From Neodontobutis hainanensis (Eukaryota > Chordata > Actinopteri > Gobiiformes > Odontobutidae): a stretch of DNA of 64,000 bases. Every line of letters starts with the position of its first letter. Position 1 is the first letter of the stretch. The translations under genes and the position numbers were made by a program. Below are positions 34,701 to 46,600 of this stretch, one piece after another. The stretch is taken from positions 20,772 through 84,771 of the forward strand of contig JALDNG010000807.1 in NCBI GenBank assembly GCA_024349245.1. The letters are read 5' to 3'. The notes below the pieces were generated by a model. It saw nothing but the letters and a program-made list of their open reading frames with translations. It was not told the origin of the DNA and ran no database searches.

Positions 34701-37700
34701 GTCTTTACCTTCTTAATATTTATTAAATACATTGATGTGAGGGCTCAGTATGAAGGTCATCCATGTAGGCACACACATATGTTACACTCATATGGTGTAT
34801 GCTGCATATGAAACAGTTATTAAATTAATCTGAAGTATGATTTTGAATAGAATATATACAACCTCAGTGGTCTGGTGTGGTCTCAACTATGTCTATGTAT
34901 ATAAATATAAATCTATGTATATACTTTCAACCACTTTCACTGACAGGCAGAATGAATGCATTTCACATTGCCTGTCAGAGCAAACGTGACATTTGACTAA
35001 TAAATGTGAGTAATTACTGTGTTACATAAGTAAACCCACCTCAGGCTACCTCAGAATATGCTGACTGTTTTTCCTGTTGCTGAGCAGGCAGTTGTAGTTT
35101 TAGACGCTTAATCTTCAGAACACTATTGTTTCTGCCTCCTGGACATGGACATGGACAATGTCAAGTCTTCTGAGATCTCTTGCCCTCTAACCATGTCTTT
35201 TTTCCTGTGTTAAGTTTAAAATGTTGCATTTCTCTTCAAAAGTCATTGAGCAAGTAGTCGGACTGAACAAACACCTGAACCACTGAGTTAGATTTTTCTA
35301 AAGTAAGAAGCTGTTTTGAACATAATATTCTGTAAATTCTCCAAATGAAAATTTCCCCTCTAACTAGTCTCCGACCTCCTTAAGCAGCTTATGTTCAGCT
35401 GGCACAGGAGAAGAAATGTTATATCCCAACATGAACTTTCTTGCTCTTCTCCCTGCAGCTGCATTTTGAAACAATTTAAATTCCTCAGAATCTTAATTAG
35501 TGTATACACTTTCTTTAGATATTTTAAACTGATAATTCTTTTATTTTTATTTTTTAGGAACATCTTTAAAGGCTCTTATGTAATGTGTTTCTGGGAAGAT
35601 GTGGGCTTGAAGTAGCCTGAGGATCAGTGGATAAAACATGACTCTGTAAAGAATAGTGTTCAGGGTGGAGATTCATCAAGGTGGAGACATATCTTGTTTT
35701 TCAGCTTGTTTGCTTTTAAACTTTCAAGTGATGTGCCAGGTAATTAACTGTGGTGAAAACAGTTTCAGTTTGAGTGTCCCTGCTGCACTTGCTGTTTAGG
35801 CTGTCGGAGTTCATTTTTTGAAGAGGTAAAACCAGCTTGCTTTTCCCTTCCTTCAGAGAAAGGCACTATTTTCCTTCCCTGAAAATGGTGCTTGCTCATG
35901 CTCCCCTCCCCCTCTGCTGCTCGCTGCTCTTTAACTGTTTGGCTCTTGCAGACACTCTGCCCTTGCACTGTGTGTATAAATGGACTATATTCCTCTCTTA
36001 TTCTTTTTGTCTGTGATTTAGTTTAGTTATCTGCAGGATGTTTGTCTGCATGTTTTTGTGTTTGTGCAAGGGCAATTTACAGGAGTGGTCCCTGTTGATA
36101 GCAGTGACAGACCCTAAAGAACATTGTGTACTGTAGTACTTGTTTATCAGACAAACCACTGTCATAAAACCTATATGACCAAGTCTGTACATTGTTCTAG
36201 AGTCACAGATCTCATTATCTCATGTTTTAGCAAAAAAAATAATTTTAATTAAATAAATCAGAGTTAATTAGTCATTATTAACTTTATAATTATAGTTAAA
36301 AATGACATGCCTGCCTCAAATTAACAGCTCTATTTTGGGGGTTTCTTTAAGAGTTGTTACAATTCCAATACTAGTATCAGAAATGCCGCCAATATTGCAA
36401 AACTTTCAGGTTTCGGTATTGTCGAGTACTTAAACCCATTCACCAAACCGATCAGTTCTTGTTTGTTGCTCTCCCTTGAAGTTGCACCGACTGTAGCCAT
36501 GCGCCCTATTGTGATTGTGACCAAACTGCAGCTGTTTAAACTTTCTTTCTAAAGTTAAGGTTCTCTCATAATAACCGTCGTCAACGAAGGACTAAGTTTA
36601 TTTGTTTGTTAGCTATGTTTGAGCTCTGTCAAGCTAATGCTCTTCCCTCTCCCGCTTCTCATGAGCTGTTTGGACACTAACACGACCGTTTTGCGGACAT
36701 AATCTGCATGTGTGGTTTTATTAAGGGATAAATCTTGAGCAGGTCATAAAATAGTGCTATGATACAATCATACAGGGCTAGCAATAGTATACAGCTTTAG
36801 TAACACTTTCGAGAACGGGCACATTTTATCATAAATTTATGCATGAATGCATTAGTACATGCATAGGGTTAAGGTTTAGGAGACTTTGGTCAGGTTATGA
36901 ATGAAAATATGATTTAAATATGATAATTCTTGGTGATTCATGCATGAATTCATGATAAAATGTTACCACAGCATTTTATACTCACACAAGTATTGGTCTG
37001 GTACTCGGTATCGGCAGTTACCCTGAACCCAGGTATCGGGATTGGATCGTAAAGAGAAAAATGGTATCGGAACAACCCTAGTTTCTTTAAGAACTGTGTT
37101 TGCTCACTGCTTCAGAGACTGTTTACACTGGGAGGACGTTTAGTTAGTGTAAATGTTTCACTACCCTGCAGCACATGGGAACACCATGTCCCAAGGTGAA
37201 TGCTTTAAGATTTGTCCTTTTTCTTCCCTGCTGCATACGTACAACCAGGAATGCATGTGTATTGTAGCGTGTAGCGGTTCACTCCCACCCAAACAAACCA
37301 AACTCCGTGGCTTTCTTTCCCCCTCTCAAATGACATTATATCACATGGTCGCGTCCTTCAGTCCCTTTGTCTCTACCATTGTCCCCGAGCCGGTGCTCCT
37401 GATGTCACATTTCCCAAAGCCTGTTTGATCCCTGTCTGAGAGGGTTGGCTGCAGCGAGGCAATGCTTCAGTTTTGCCACAAAATGACCTTAGTTGTTTTC
37501 GTAAATACTTTCTGAATGAATTTGTTTTTTTTTTTCCCATTTCATTATAATATGTTCCCAGCCACGCATTAAATTAAACTAAACATACTAATCTCTAATT
37601 GTATACCAGGCTTATAATCTATTTAACAGAGGGAATAAAATGTAAGTTGCTTGGGTTGAATTATTGAGGGCTTTATGGGAAGATTCCTTATTTGTCGCTT

Positions 37701-40573
37701 TTTGTACATAAAAAAAATACCACGGTTTAACTATTTATTCAGCTGTCCACCCCACAGCATCTGAGAAAAGGCCTCCTGTGTACATTTACAAGGATTTACC
37801 TGCGTCACAAGGTCCGTGCTGTCAAAAGATAGATCCTTTTTCTGAATGCGAAAACAAACAACCTTTTCAAATATGTCAAACTGGTGTGTTTGGTTTGCGT
37901 AGTTATCGTGTGGCATCAAGGTTTGCATGTGAATGATGCGTTCGATTATTAAACATTTGTCTCTTTCAAAAGAAACGTGATGCATTTTTTTTTCCAGGAC
38001 ATGCGTGATTCAACATTAAATAAAAACTAAACATCGCGTTGTCAGTTCTTGGACAGCACTGTCTAATGTCCTAATTAATAAGTTCAAACCCAGATCATTT
38101 TGCAAGTAAGAATTTTGGTCAAGTAGAGAGTAGCTTGTGTGCAGTGACACATGACGGCACAGGTTTCAGTTTATTTGAATTATCTTTCCTAATGCAACAA
38201 CATTTTGGTTCAGTGAATGTAGAGCAAAAATGACTGGGTTCCAATTTGTTTTGTGTAGATAAAGCTTTGGAGAAAGATTTCAAGCAGTCACCATTTTGAA
38301 ATAATTCCAGATACTATCAAGCCTAGGGGGGAAGGGAGCAGTGTTTGACATACAGCTTGTAACAGAAACTGTTCTCGAGATCTACTAAACAACCTATAGC
38401 CTCGAGGTCTTGATGCGCTTCATCATGAGTCAGTTTCTTTTGGTTTACGCAAAACGAGCGTTGGTGACGTGCTTTTTACTTGGGTGCATCTCACGACAGT
38501 GATGTGTTTGTGCATGTTTGTTTAGGCGTGTGTGAATGTCAGAGCTTCATTGGACCTGCCCCGAGGATGCACCAGTGAAGAGAACTGTGGAGGATTAGGG
38601 GCAGCAGAGCAAAGTACTGCTCCATTTAATTGTATACAAAGAGTTGTTATGATATCATAACAACTGTGATAAGATAGCATAAATCGACTACAAATAGGCC
38701 CCCTAAAAACATTGCATTACTTCTGGGTTAAACCATAAACTTTATATTCTACGTTTACAGCACATGGTTAACACTGTCACCTCACAGCAAGTTCCAGATT
38801 TGGACTCCGGGCTGGACACGGCCTTTCTGTGGGGTTTCAATGTTCTCCAGGTACTCCAGTTTCACCCACCAACATGTCATAGTCTCTGGTTAGTCACATG
38901 AACTGGGTACTTTGGCGCCCCATGGGGATAATTAAAATAAAACACGCATTACAAGGCACTAACTAGTTTTCTGGATACTTGGTCCAATTGGCAGCATTGT
39001 CAGATTATGTATTGTGACATAATGTGTTTGAGACTGCAAACGTTACTGGGAGCTGAAAGACTACCGGCTGTCTGTAAGGCAGATGCACTGGCCTACTTTT
39101 CCAGACGAGCCCTGGCACATCTCCCTGGCCCACAATCCGTCTATGGCCACGTGGATCTCCTCTGCTCAGCTGTTTTATTTTTTTACCTCCTGCCGTTTAT
39201 TCGGACTCGAGTAGCACAGTGTCAGTGTCGGCTTTTAAACTGGTTATTTTCAGTCTTGTTTATAGAATTTAGTCACATGCTTTCTCCAGGTGCATGGCTG
39301 AAGTTTTGCAGGCGACCATCCGGTGTGAACGGAAGCTTGAATTGAACTCTAAATTACCTCCACATCAGCATGCTCCCATATGTGCTTCTCACAATGTTGA
39401 GCTCAATCAGGCACCACAAGTTTAATATCAAAAGTAATGTCATCTTGGACCCAAATATCATATGCCTCAGTACAGGAAAAAGAAAAACATCCTTTTAGAT
39501 CCATAAAGGATTTGTGCATTATGTGTTAATAAACGGAAATTCAAGCTAAAACAAGGCATTTTTGGGTAAGTTAGGGTATTTTTAAGTCTTTCAATTTACA
39601 TTTGACCACTTTTAATGTATTTACTTAAGGCTATTTACGCTGAATTTAGTTGTACCTGCCTCTAGCCTAGTTCGTCCTGACACAGTGACACAGTTGAAGC
39701 TGCATTTAAGATGGTTAAGGGCTTTACAGGTCCCTGCACGCTATTCGTTATGTCTCCATGTGCCTTTTTAATAACAAACACTAACAAGCTGACCTGCCAA
39801 TTAGGCCCGGTAATGCTCCTCTGTAAACTGCCTAGTCATGTCAAGAACACATAAAGGTATATTTTTGATCACAACACGTATGCTGCATGTTCGCACAAAA
39901 ATAAAAACCTCCCTTTAAAACAGGTAGGAGCCTAGGTTCCATGTTTCCATGCAGCTGATGGTAGTGGTGTGTTTGAGTACAGTGGAGTGTATTTGAGTTG
40001 CTTTAGTGATTCTGAATAGTCCCAAAGCCAACAGGATGTACCAGGGGGATTTGGCTGCTGGGCAAAGGCAGGGGCAGTTTATCAGGCCATTCAGTCAGTG
40101 TATCTGGGCAGAACTGTTTGGCTTTGAATTATTTCAAGTTTATGGTTAATCAGTCAAAAGCAGTATGCTGGTTGGTTACTATAATGTAAGTTTTTATAAA
40201 CACTGACTCACTGATTTCTGCTGTTAGATTCTTAAGGCCAGTTGTTTATACATTTGCTGTAAAATGTGGCACAAAGATATGACAAAGGGCAGAACAAAAT
40301 AAATAGTATGATAAACCTCAGATATTTCTGAAGTGGGACAGGAAACGGGGCTAGAGGAAAGACGATAGAGAGATTTCCAGTCTGCCAACTCCTGAGTCTC
40401 ACCCCATGCTCTTCTATACATTAACTTGACACACGCACTATTTTTTTTCACTCCTTTGTGGACCACAACTTATCACTCATTGTTGCGTAAGGATTCGATT
40501 CTAAAATGTAGGTCAGAACCCTCCCCCTCAGCAGCTCCTCTCAGATTGGCTCCCTCTGTGGCCTTTTTTTTCT

Positions 40574-40614
<41 letters not shown>

Positions 40615-43600
40615 TTTTTTTCTCTCCCTGTTTTCCTTGAGTTTTCCTTTTTTACAGTGTCAACTCCCAAGATTTGTTTTATGTGTCCGTGATGTTGATT
40701 TGATTAAAACTGTATCTGGATGCATTTCTGTTTCAAAGTCTCATGTTTGCATAGAGCCAGTATTTCAACAAGCCGTAATGGGGAAGTCAATTACATTTGC
40801 ATTTGACTACACAGATGTCTTTTGTGGATAGTTCAAACGGTGAGGTGCTCCTAATTTGTGTTGTGGCTGTTTGTCACTCATGTTGACATAAGGGATCTCT
40901 TGTCTCACTGAATGGTTAAGGGTAGCACATGCGTAAAAATATGAACTGCTAAATAGTCTCAAGCTATGGATCTAAGTTTAGCATATATAGCACATGCTGC
41001 TTATTTATTTTCTGTGGCGCTTTGCACTTAAGTTCCTTCTCTAGCTTTGTTACCCTTGGAGTTTATTTTTCCGAGCAAGCGTGTATTATGAGGTGTTAAC
41101 ATCAATAGGGACGTGCACATGTCAGTGTCAGCAGGGTTCTGTGACAGCTGTCCCGTTTAAAAATAACCACAAGTTCTTCAACCACAATTGATAAATTATA
41201 TGTTTTAGGAGGGACATTATTGAAATGTTATTACTTTGTATGCTTGAAAAACACATTTTTGGTCCACAAATCATTATGTCCTTAATTTTTATATTGTCAT
41301 TATTACTGAGATCTGTATGGACAGTCTGCAGCTGCTGAGGCTCTCCTGAGTGACATTTCACTGACTTGCACAGATGGTTGTGGCTGTGTGATGCTGAGTA
41401 TGTGTGCCCACTGCTCATCTTCTTACTGACAGCCGGGCCGACAGAGCGCTAACATGGCCCTCCACGTGTCCAGCCCAAGAAAACCTCCAATTTTAGAATC
41501 ACATGGTGCTCAGTCACAGCAACGCGTCTTTACACCTCCTGATTTTCTAGGGGCCCTCATGTCCATGGTCCTCATGACATGTATTGCCCTCCTTCATCTA
41601 GAATGAGGTGTAGGCCTCTCTGCTCTGCCTTTGATGGCCAGTGTGTGAAACGTCTTTGTGCAGTGTTAAAGGACAATCTAATGGTTTTCAGTGTGTCTGA
41701 TGACCAACTTAAAATTGACGTTATCCTAATAACTGTTTCTTAATGTGTGCAAAAAGTACATGCTTAAACACAGCTGCTGGGAGTTTAGCTATTGTTTAAC
41801 CTCACTTTTTCATTTTGACTGAACTGATAAACAAGTCCAGAACAAGCTATCTCTTTGTATCTTGGGTTTTTGTCTCTGTTGCGCCATATTATCACTCTAA
41901 CGTTGTTATGCTATGGCCTCTTATCTTGCACAGTTTTAACCTTTTCATCTATTATTCAGAGTCTCCTACTGCTGCGAAAGTACATTTTCAGGACAGTACA
42001 TAAATAATTAAATTGTGTTCAGATGTTCTGTCAGTTTCCACAGGCCTTGCTGTCTTTGAGCATCATGTTACAGAAAACAGCAGCAGTTACCTCGTGACTT
42101 ATAACATTAATCATAATATTACTTGTATTGTACCATGTGTGTTTCCTAATGTACCCACTCCCACCTTCGCTCTTAACACTCGACTACCTTGACTCTATAG
42201 CTTGTGCCTTTAGCTCTGGGCCTGAGGCAGCGGCGCTCACGCTAGAGCTTATATACAACGTTTCAGTTTAAATGCATGCTTTGTGTTCTACACAGTGCTT
42301 ATGCATCTCTGGTCTTTTATAATAGCATAAAAGCATTTCCTTGTTTTATTTTCATTACATAACTAGGCAAACCACTAAATTTAGCATCATGGCCTTATTT
42401 CTGCTTTGATACTGATGTAGCGTTGTGCTTTGTGTTTCAGGAACCCTAGTCATCATGTGTGTTGTTCAGAGCAGAGCCTGTCTGGCCCGGGTGAATCTGC
42501 TGGGAACAGAAACCCTGATGGCCACGAAACGAACAAGAGTATGACATCACACAAGACAAGGTTAGTGGGCTTTAATAATTTAGATAATTGTTATGCTTAG
42601 AGCTTCATATTATCATTTGTATGTAGGATTATGCTGCTGTGAGCTTTTGCTTTTCAAAAGCTCTGTATGATGAGTATTATTAGATCTGGTAAAATGTAGG
42701 AGTTAGCAGAGCTGTAACAGGGTGGTGGTGAGAAATGGGTCATGCACTTCTGTGACCCACTAACCTCTCTATAACAGTGGGTGGCATAGAGATAAGAGCA
42801 TTGACAGGGCGACAAAGTGAATGGTCAGTGATGCCCCGTGGAAGGGTCAAGGCTCAAATGCCTGCTCTAAGAGTTTGTTATAGAGTCAGTGAATGATTCT
42901 TGTATCTGATGTCATTAGAAAGATAAAGCTGACTAAAACTAAACCGTAAATGTGTCACAGGGTTAAAGTGCAAAAAGGCCTCAGCGTAGCAGTGCAATGG
43001 TGAAATGACTCGTAATGCTCCCTATTTTTATTTATTTTTTACTTCTGTGTTAATTTGTTTGGCTCTCACATGAAAACTACCATGTAGAATTATTATCTGG
43101 AACTCTAATGTACTATTGTGAAAACTTTCATTACAATTTTTACCTTCTTTAAGCCAGTTTCTGTCTGAATTGCTGAAAGGGATCCCTATTTTGTCATTAC
43201 GTACACATGGGGTGTGGTCCTTTTTAACAAAGATTTGGAAACTGGCTTAACTGGGTTAAATGTCTAAAACCAATGGCCTTTAGGATTTATATATGAGCAT
43301 GAGGGTCAGAATGAATGACATTTTAGTCTTGTGTGGAGGCAACAACAAGCTTAGAAGAAGAGAAATCATTGTGTTTGAGCCTAAAACATACAGGCCTGCC
43401 AGGGCAGTTCAGCAGGCCTGGCAATCTGTCACTAGCGTATTACACACTCTTTGTCTGGAAACAAAGGACTCTCTCAAGCTGAAGTAGAATTTTTTTTTAA
43501 ACATTATACAGATAAAAATACATTTTCATACTAGAATTAATATATATACTGCAGCATTGTTACTCTTATTTGAACAATAATCTTTACTTTTTTCCACCTT

Positions 43601-46600
43601 TTTTAGGTGGTGGATGAAAGGGCAATTCACACATCCTACGATGTGGGACTGGAGACACAGAGAGCGGCACTGGAGAAGCTTGCAACACACAATGAACCCT
43701 CAGAGCAGGTTTGAGTACAAGGAGAACAGAGGATATTCATTTCGAAAGATATATTAATAATATTGTCTTTACAATGCCCCAGAGTCTAAGTGTTGCCTTT
43801 ATTATGTATTTCTTTTCCAGACTGTGAATGGGAAAGAAGCTGAGGTGGAGGAGACCAAGCCCCCTCCAGAGTCAGCTCTACCTGTTGATTCTGAGCCAGA
43901 GCCCCACACAGACCTCCAGGATGACTTGGATGTGCAGACTGTCTCCCAGGACGAGCACCAGGAGGCCTCAGAGTCCTCCGCTCCAGAACTAGGACTTGCA
44001 CAGGTGCATAAGTCCTCAGATGCTCCAGTTCCAGTGGAGCACTCCAGTGACAGTGATGCCACCAACCCCAACCTGGACTCATCCCAAGGCACAACTCCAC
44101 ATGAAGCTGAAAACGAACCTACCTCACAAACTGGCAACCCGCCACAGCCAAGGTAAGCCCCCATTCCTCTGTCAGCGCAGGGGCCTGCGTCTCTGGCTGT
44201 AGAGGTTGGCTTTAACCGCTGGATGTGTGATTGTTAAACTAAACATATAATCTATGACAAATATACATTTCCTTAAGTAGTTAAAGCCAATTTCCCTTCC
44301 ATATTCATATTCACTTTACATTTTAAGTAGACCACATCAATAGTGCCGTGTTATTATTGTCTTTTGTTACATTTGACTTAGAATTAACTTTTTGTTAGAT
44401 TTTTTTTTTTTTCCATTCTATTATTTGGCACATTTTGTGTGTGTATTTGTTTTACTACCGAACATTTCATCCTTGGGCACACACCTTACCCTGAGGAGGT
44501 TTTCACTAAAAGACTTTTCTTGGAACTGTTGAGTGCAACATTAAAAGGAACAGTAAAACTAACTGGACCTCCTGAAAATCTGGAAATAATGGAACTTTGG
44601 AAAACCTTTAAAATACCCTCTGTGGACAATGAACTTTGAACTTAAGTACCCTAGACATTTTTTAAGAAGAGGATACAGCTCGGAGGACATGCCAGTCAAC
44701 ATTAAAGGACAGAATCATGATGTCTGCCTAATCTACCTGGACCTTCTCCTCTGTTGTCCATTTCTGCCTGTTCTCTTCCTCTTTTCTTCCTTTCCTATTC
44801 TCACCCTCATGTGTCCCCTCTTCCTTGCTCCATGTCCTTATCCAGTGTAAGGAGATGTGGTAAATGCCATGTCCTTTCTTTCCCTCAGTGCAGTGTGGGT
44901 TGCCAGTGAAGGAGATGATCTCCCAGTAGACAGCTTTGTCTATGCAGAGCTCTCTGACTCACAGTGCGGGGTCATTCCCCCCGAACTGGCAACCTGTGAA
45001 AACTTCCCTTTTGGCAGCCCTGTCCTCAGGTGAGTATCTAAAACAAGAAGCAAATCAAAGCACAGAGGTAAATCGCAGGTAAATTGAAGCTACACCTCTC
45101 TGCTGTGCCTTACCATCAACCATCGGCCTTGCTCTACTGTCATGTTCTCATCAAGCTTTTAATTTTAATTTTCCATAGATTTGTCTGCTCAGAAAGTCAA
45201 ATATGTTTTATGTTTAACTGACACACAGAAAACTTATGTGCTCTCCACATTCTTGATCTTCTCTGCATAGTGTGGATGAAGCTGAACTAGAAGATCAGCA
45301 ATTTGACCAGGCTTCTGGCACCAAGGCCGAGGTCCATCCCACTACAAACCAAGAGGAACAAGTCCACGCAGCAACAAGAGTCAGAAAATGGGCTATTGGA
45401 CCTGGACCAGGAGGTCAACACATCCCTCCACAAAGAACAGAAGGTGGGCTTCTTACTTTATGCATTAGGCAGCTTTCTTTTGTCTTGCTAATTTGTAAAA
45501 GACTGGCAATGTTTTTTGTGAAACTGTTGTGTTGGTCAGAGTTTCCATGAGGTCTCAAAGGCTGCTTATATAATCCATTAAATTATTATTCACACTTCAG
45601 CGCAATTCAATGATGTCACCAAGGACTAGCTGACTGCGACAAAATTGAGTCATTGCTATTTTATACTATGACTGAGGCATTCAGACAATCACAAACTAAT
45701 ATAAGGAATCTGTATTTCATATATTAAAGTGTTGCTTTGTGTGTTAGGCTGGGGATGCCAGTATTACCAGGGAAACTGATCCCTCGGTGCCCAGCAAAGA
45801 GGACATCCCGACCTTTGACGAATGGAAGAAACAGGTCATGGAAGTTGAGAAGGAGAAAAGTTAGTGCACTCCAGATATAAATAAAACTCCATTATTATAT
45901 TATCCATAAACTGCTCTACGGTGTATATATATTTTTTGCCTTATAATAAAAAGAATTTTAGTGGGAGGGGAACAAAAATGTAAAAAGGAATGACGTCCCT
46001 GGTTGAAAATTTTTGTTTGCCGTCTTAGTTCCAAAATTGCTACATTGCCTAGTGAGGATTTGTTTCTGTTGACATTCTAATTATGTGTTTGTTAACTCCC
46101 TTAACTCCAGGTCAGTCCCTCCACACCTCAACCAGTAGCAGCCCGCATCCAGTAAAGAAGGTCCAGAAAAACTTTAAGAATAATTATGCCTCTGTAGAAT
46201 GTGGTGCCAAGATACTTTCTGCCAACAGCGAGGCCAAGGTTAAACACACATTTCTCTTCTGCTACACATTACGCCCATGATATACATGTCACTGATGTGG
46301 CATTAACTGATAAGATGATTAGACATTCAGAGCGTGTTATGAAAACGAATCATCTTTATGGTATTGGCTGATTAAAAATCAATTTTATCTTCCAGAGCAC
46401 TTCAGCCATTCTCAAAGAGAATATGGATCTTTATATGCTTAATCCATGCAGCACTAAAATATGGCAAGTACCGCTTTATTATGGTATTACTTAAATTGTC
46501 TTGATCAGAAGAGGATATTTTAAAACTGTATTTGGATCTTTGCAGGTTCGTGATTGAGCTCTGTGAGCCCATTCAAGTCAAACAGCTGGACATTGCTAAC

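Larger units (their letters stand above)
31845..42440. other. suco intron 1 (10.6 kb)
   Basis: The largest intron of the window. It holds two nested inverted-repeat elements (36351-37080 and 36821-36963) and a poly(T) run at about 40576-40606. The scattered open frames have no motif, and none is bounded by splice sites in a way I could support. I see no RNA gene. Confidence 0.6.

Noticed and set aside
39007..39345. 112-codon open frame in suco intron 1
   Set aside because: No motif and no exon boundaries; the length is expected by chance in a 10-kb intron.
45363..45372. GT...AG pair (gtccacgcag) in suco exon 6 that would restore the frame if removed
   Set aside because: Ten bases is far below the minimum size of a spliceosomal intron; a base insertion is the simpler explanation.
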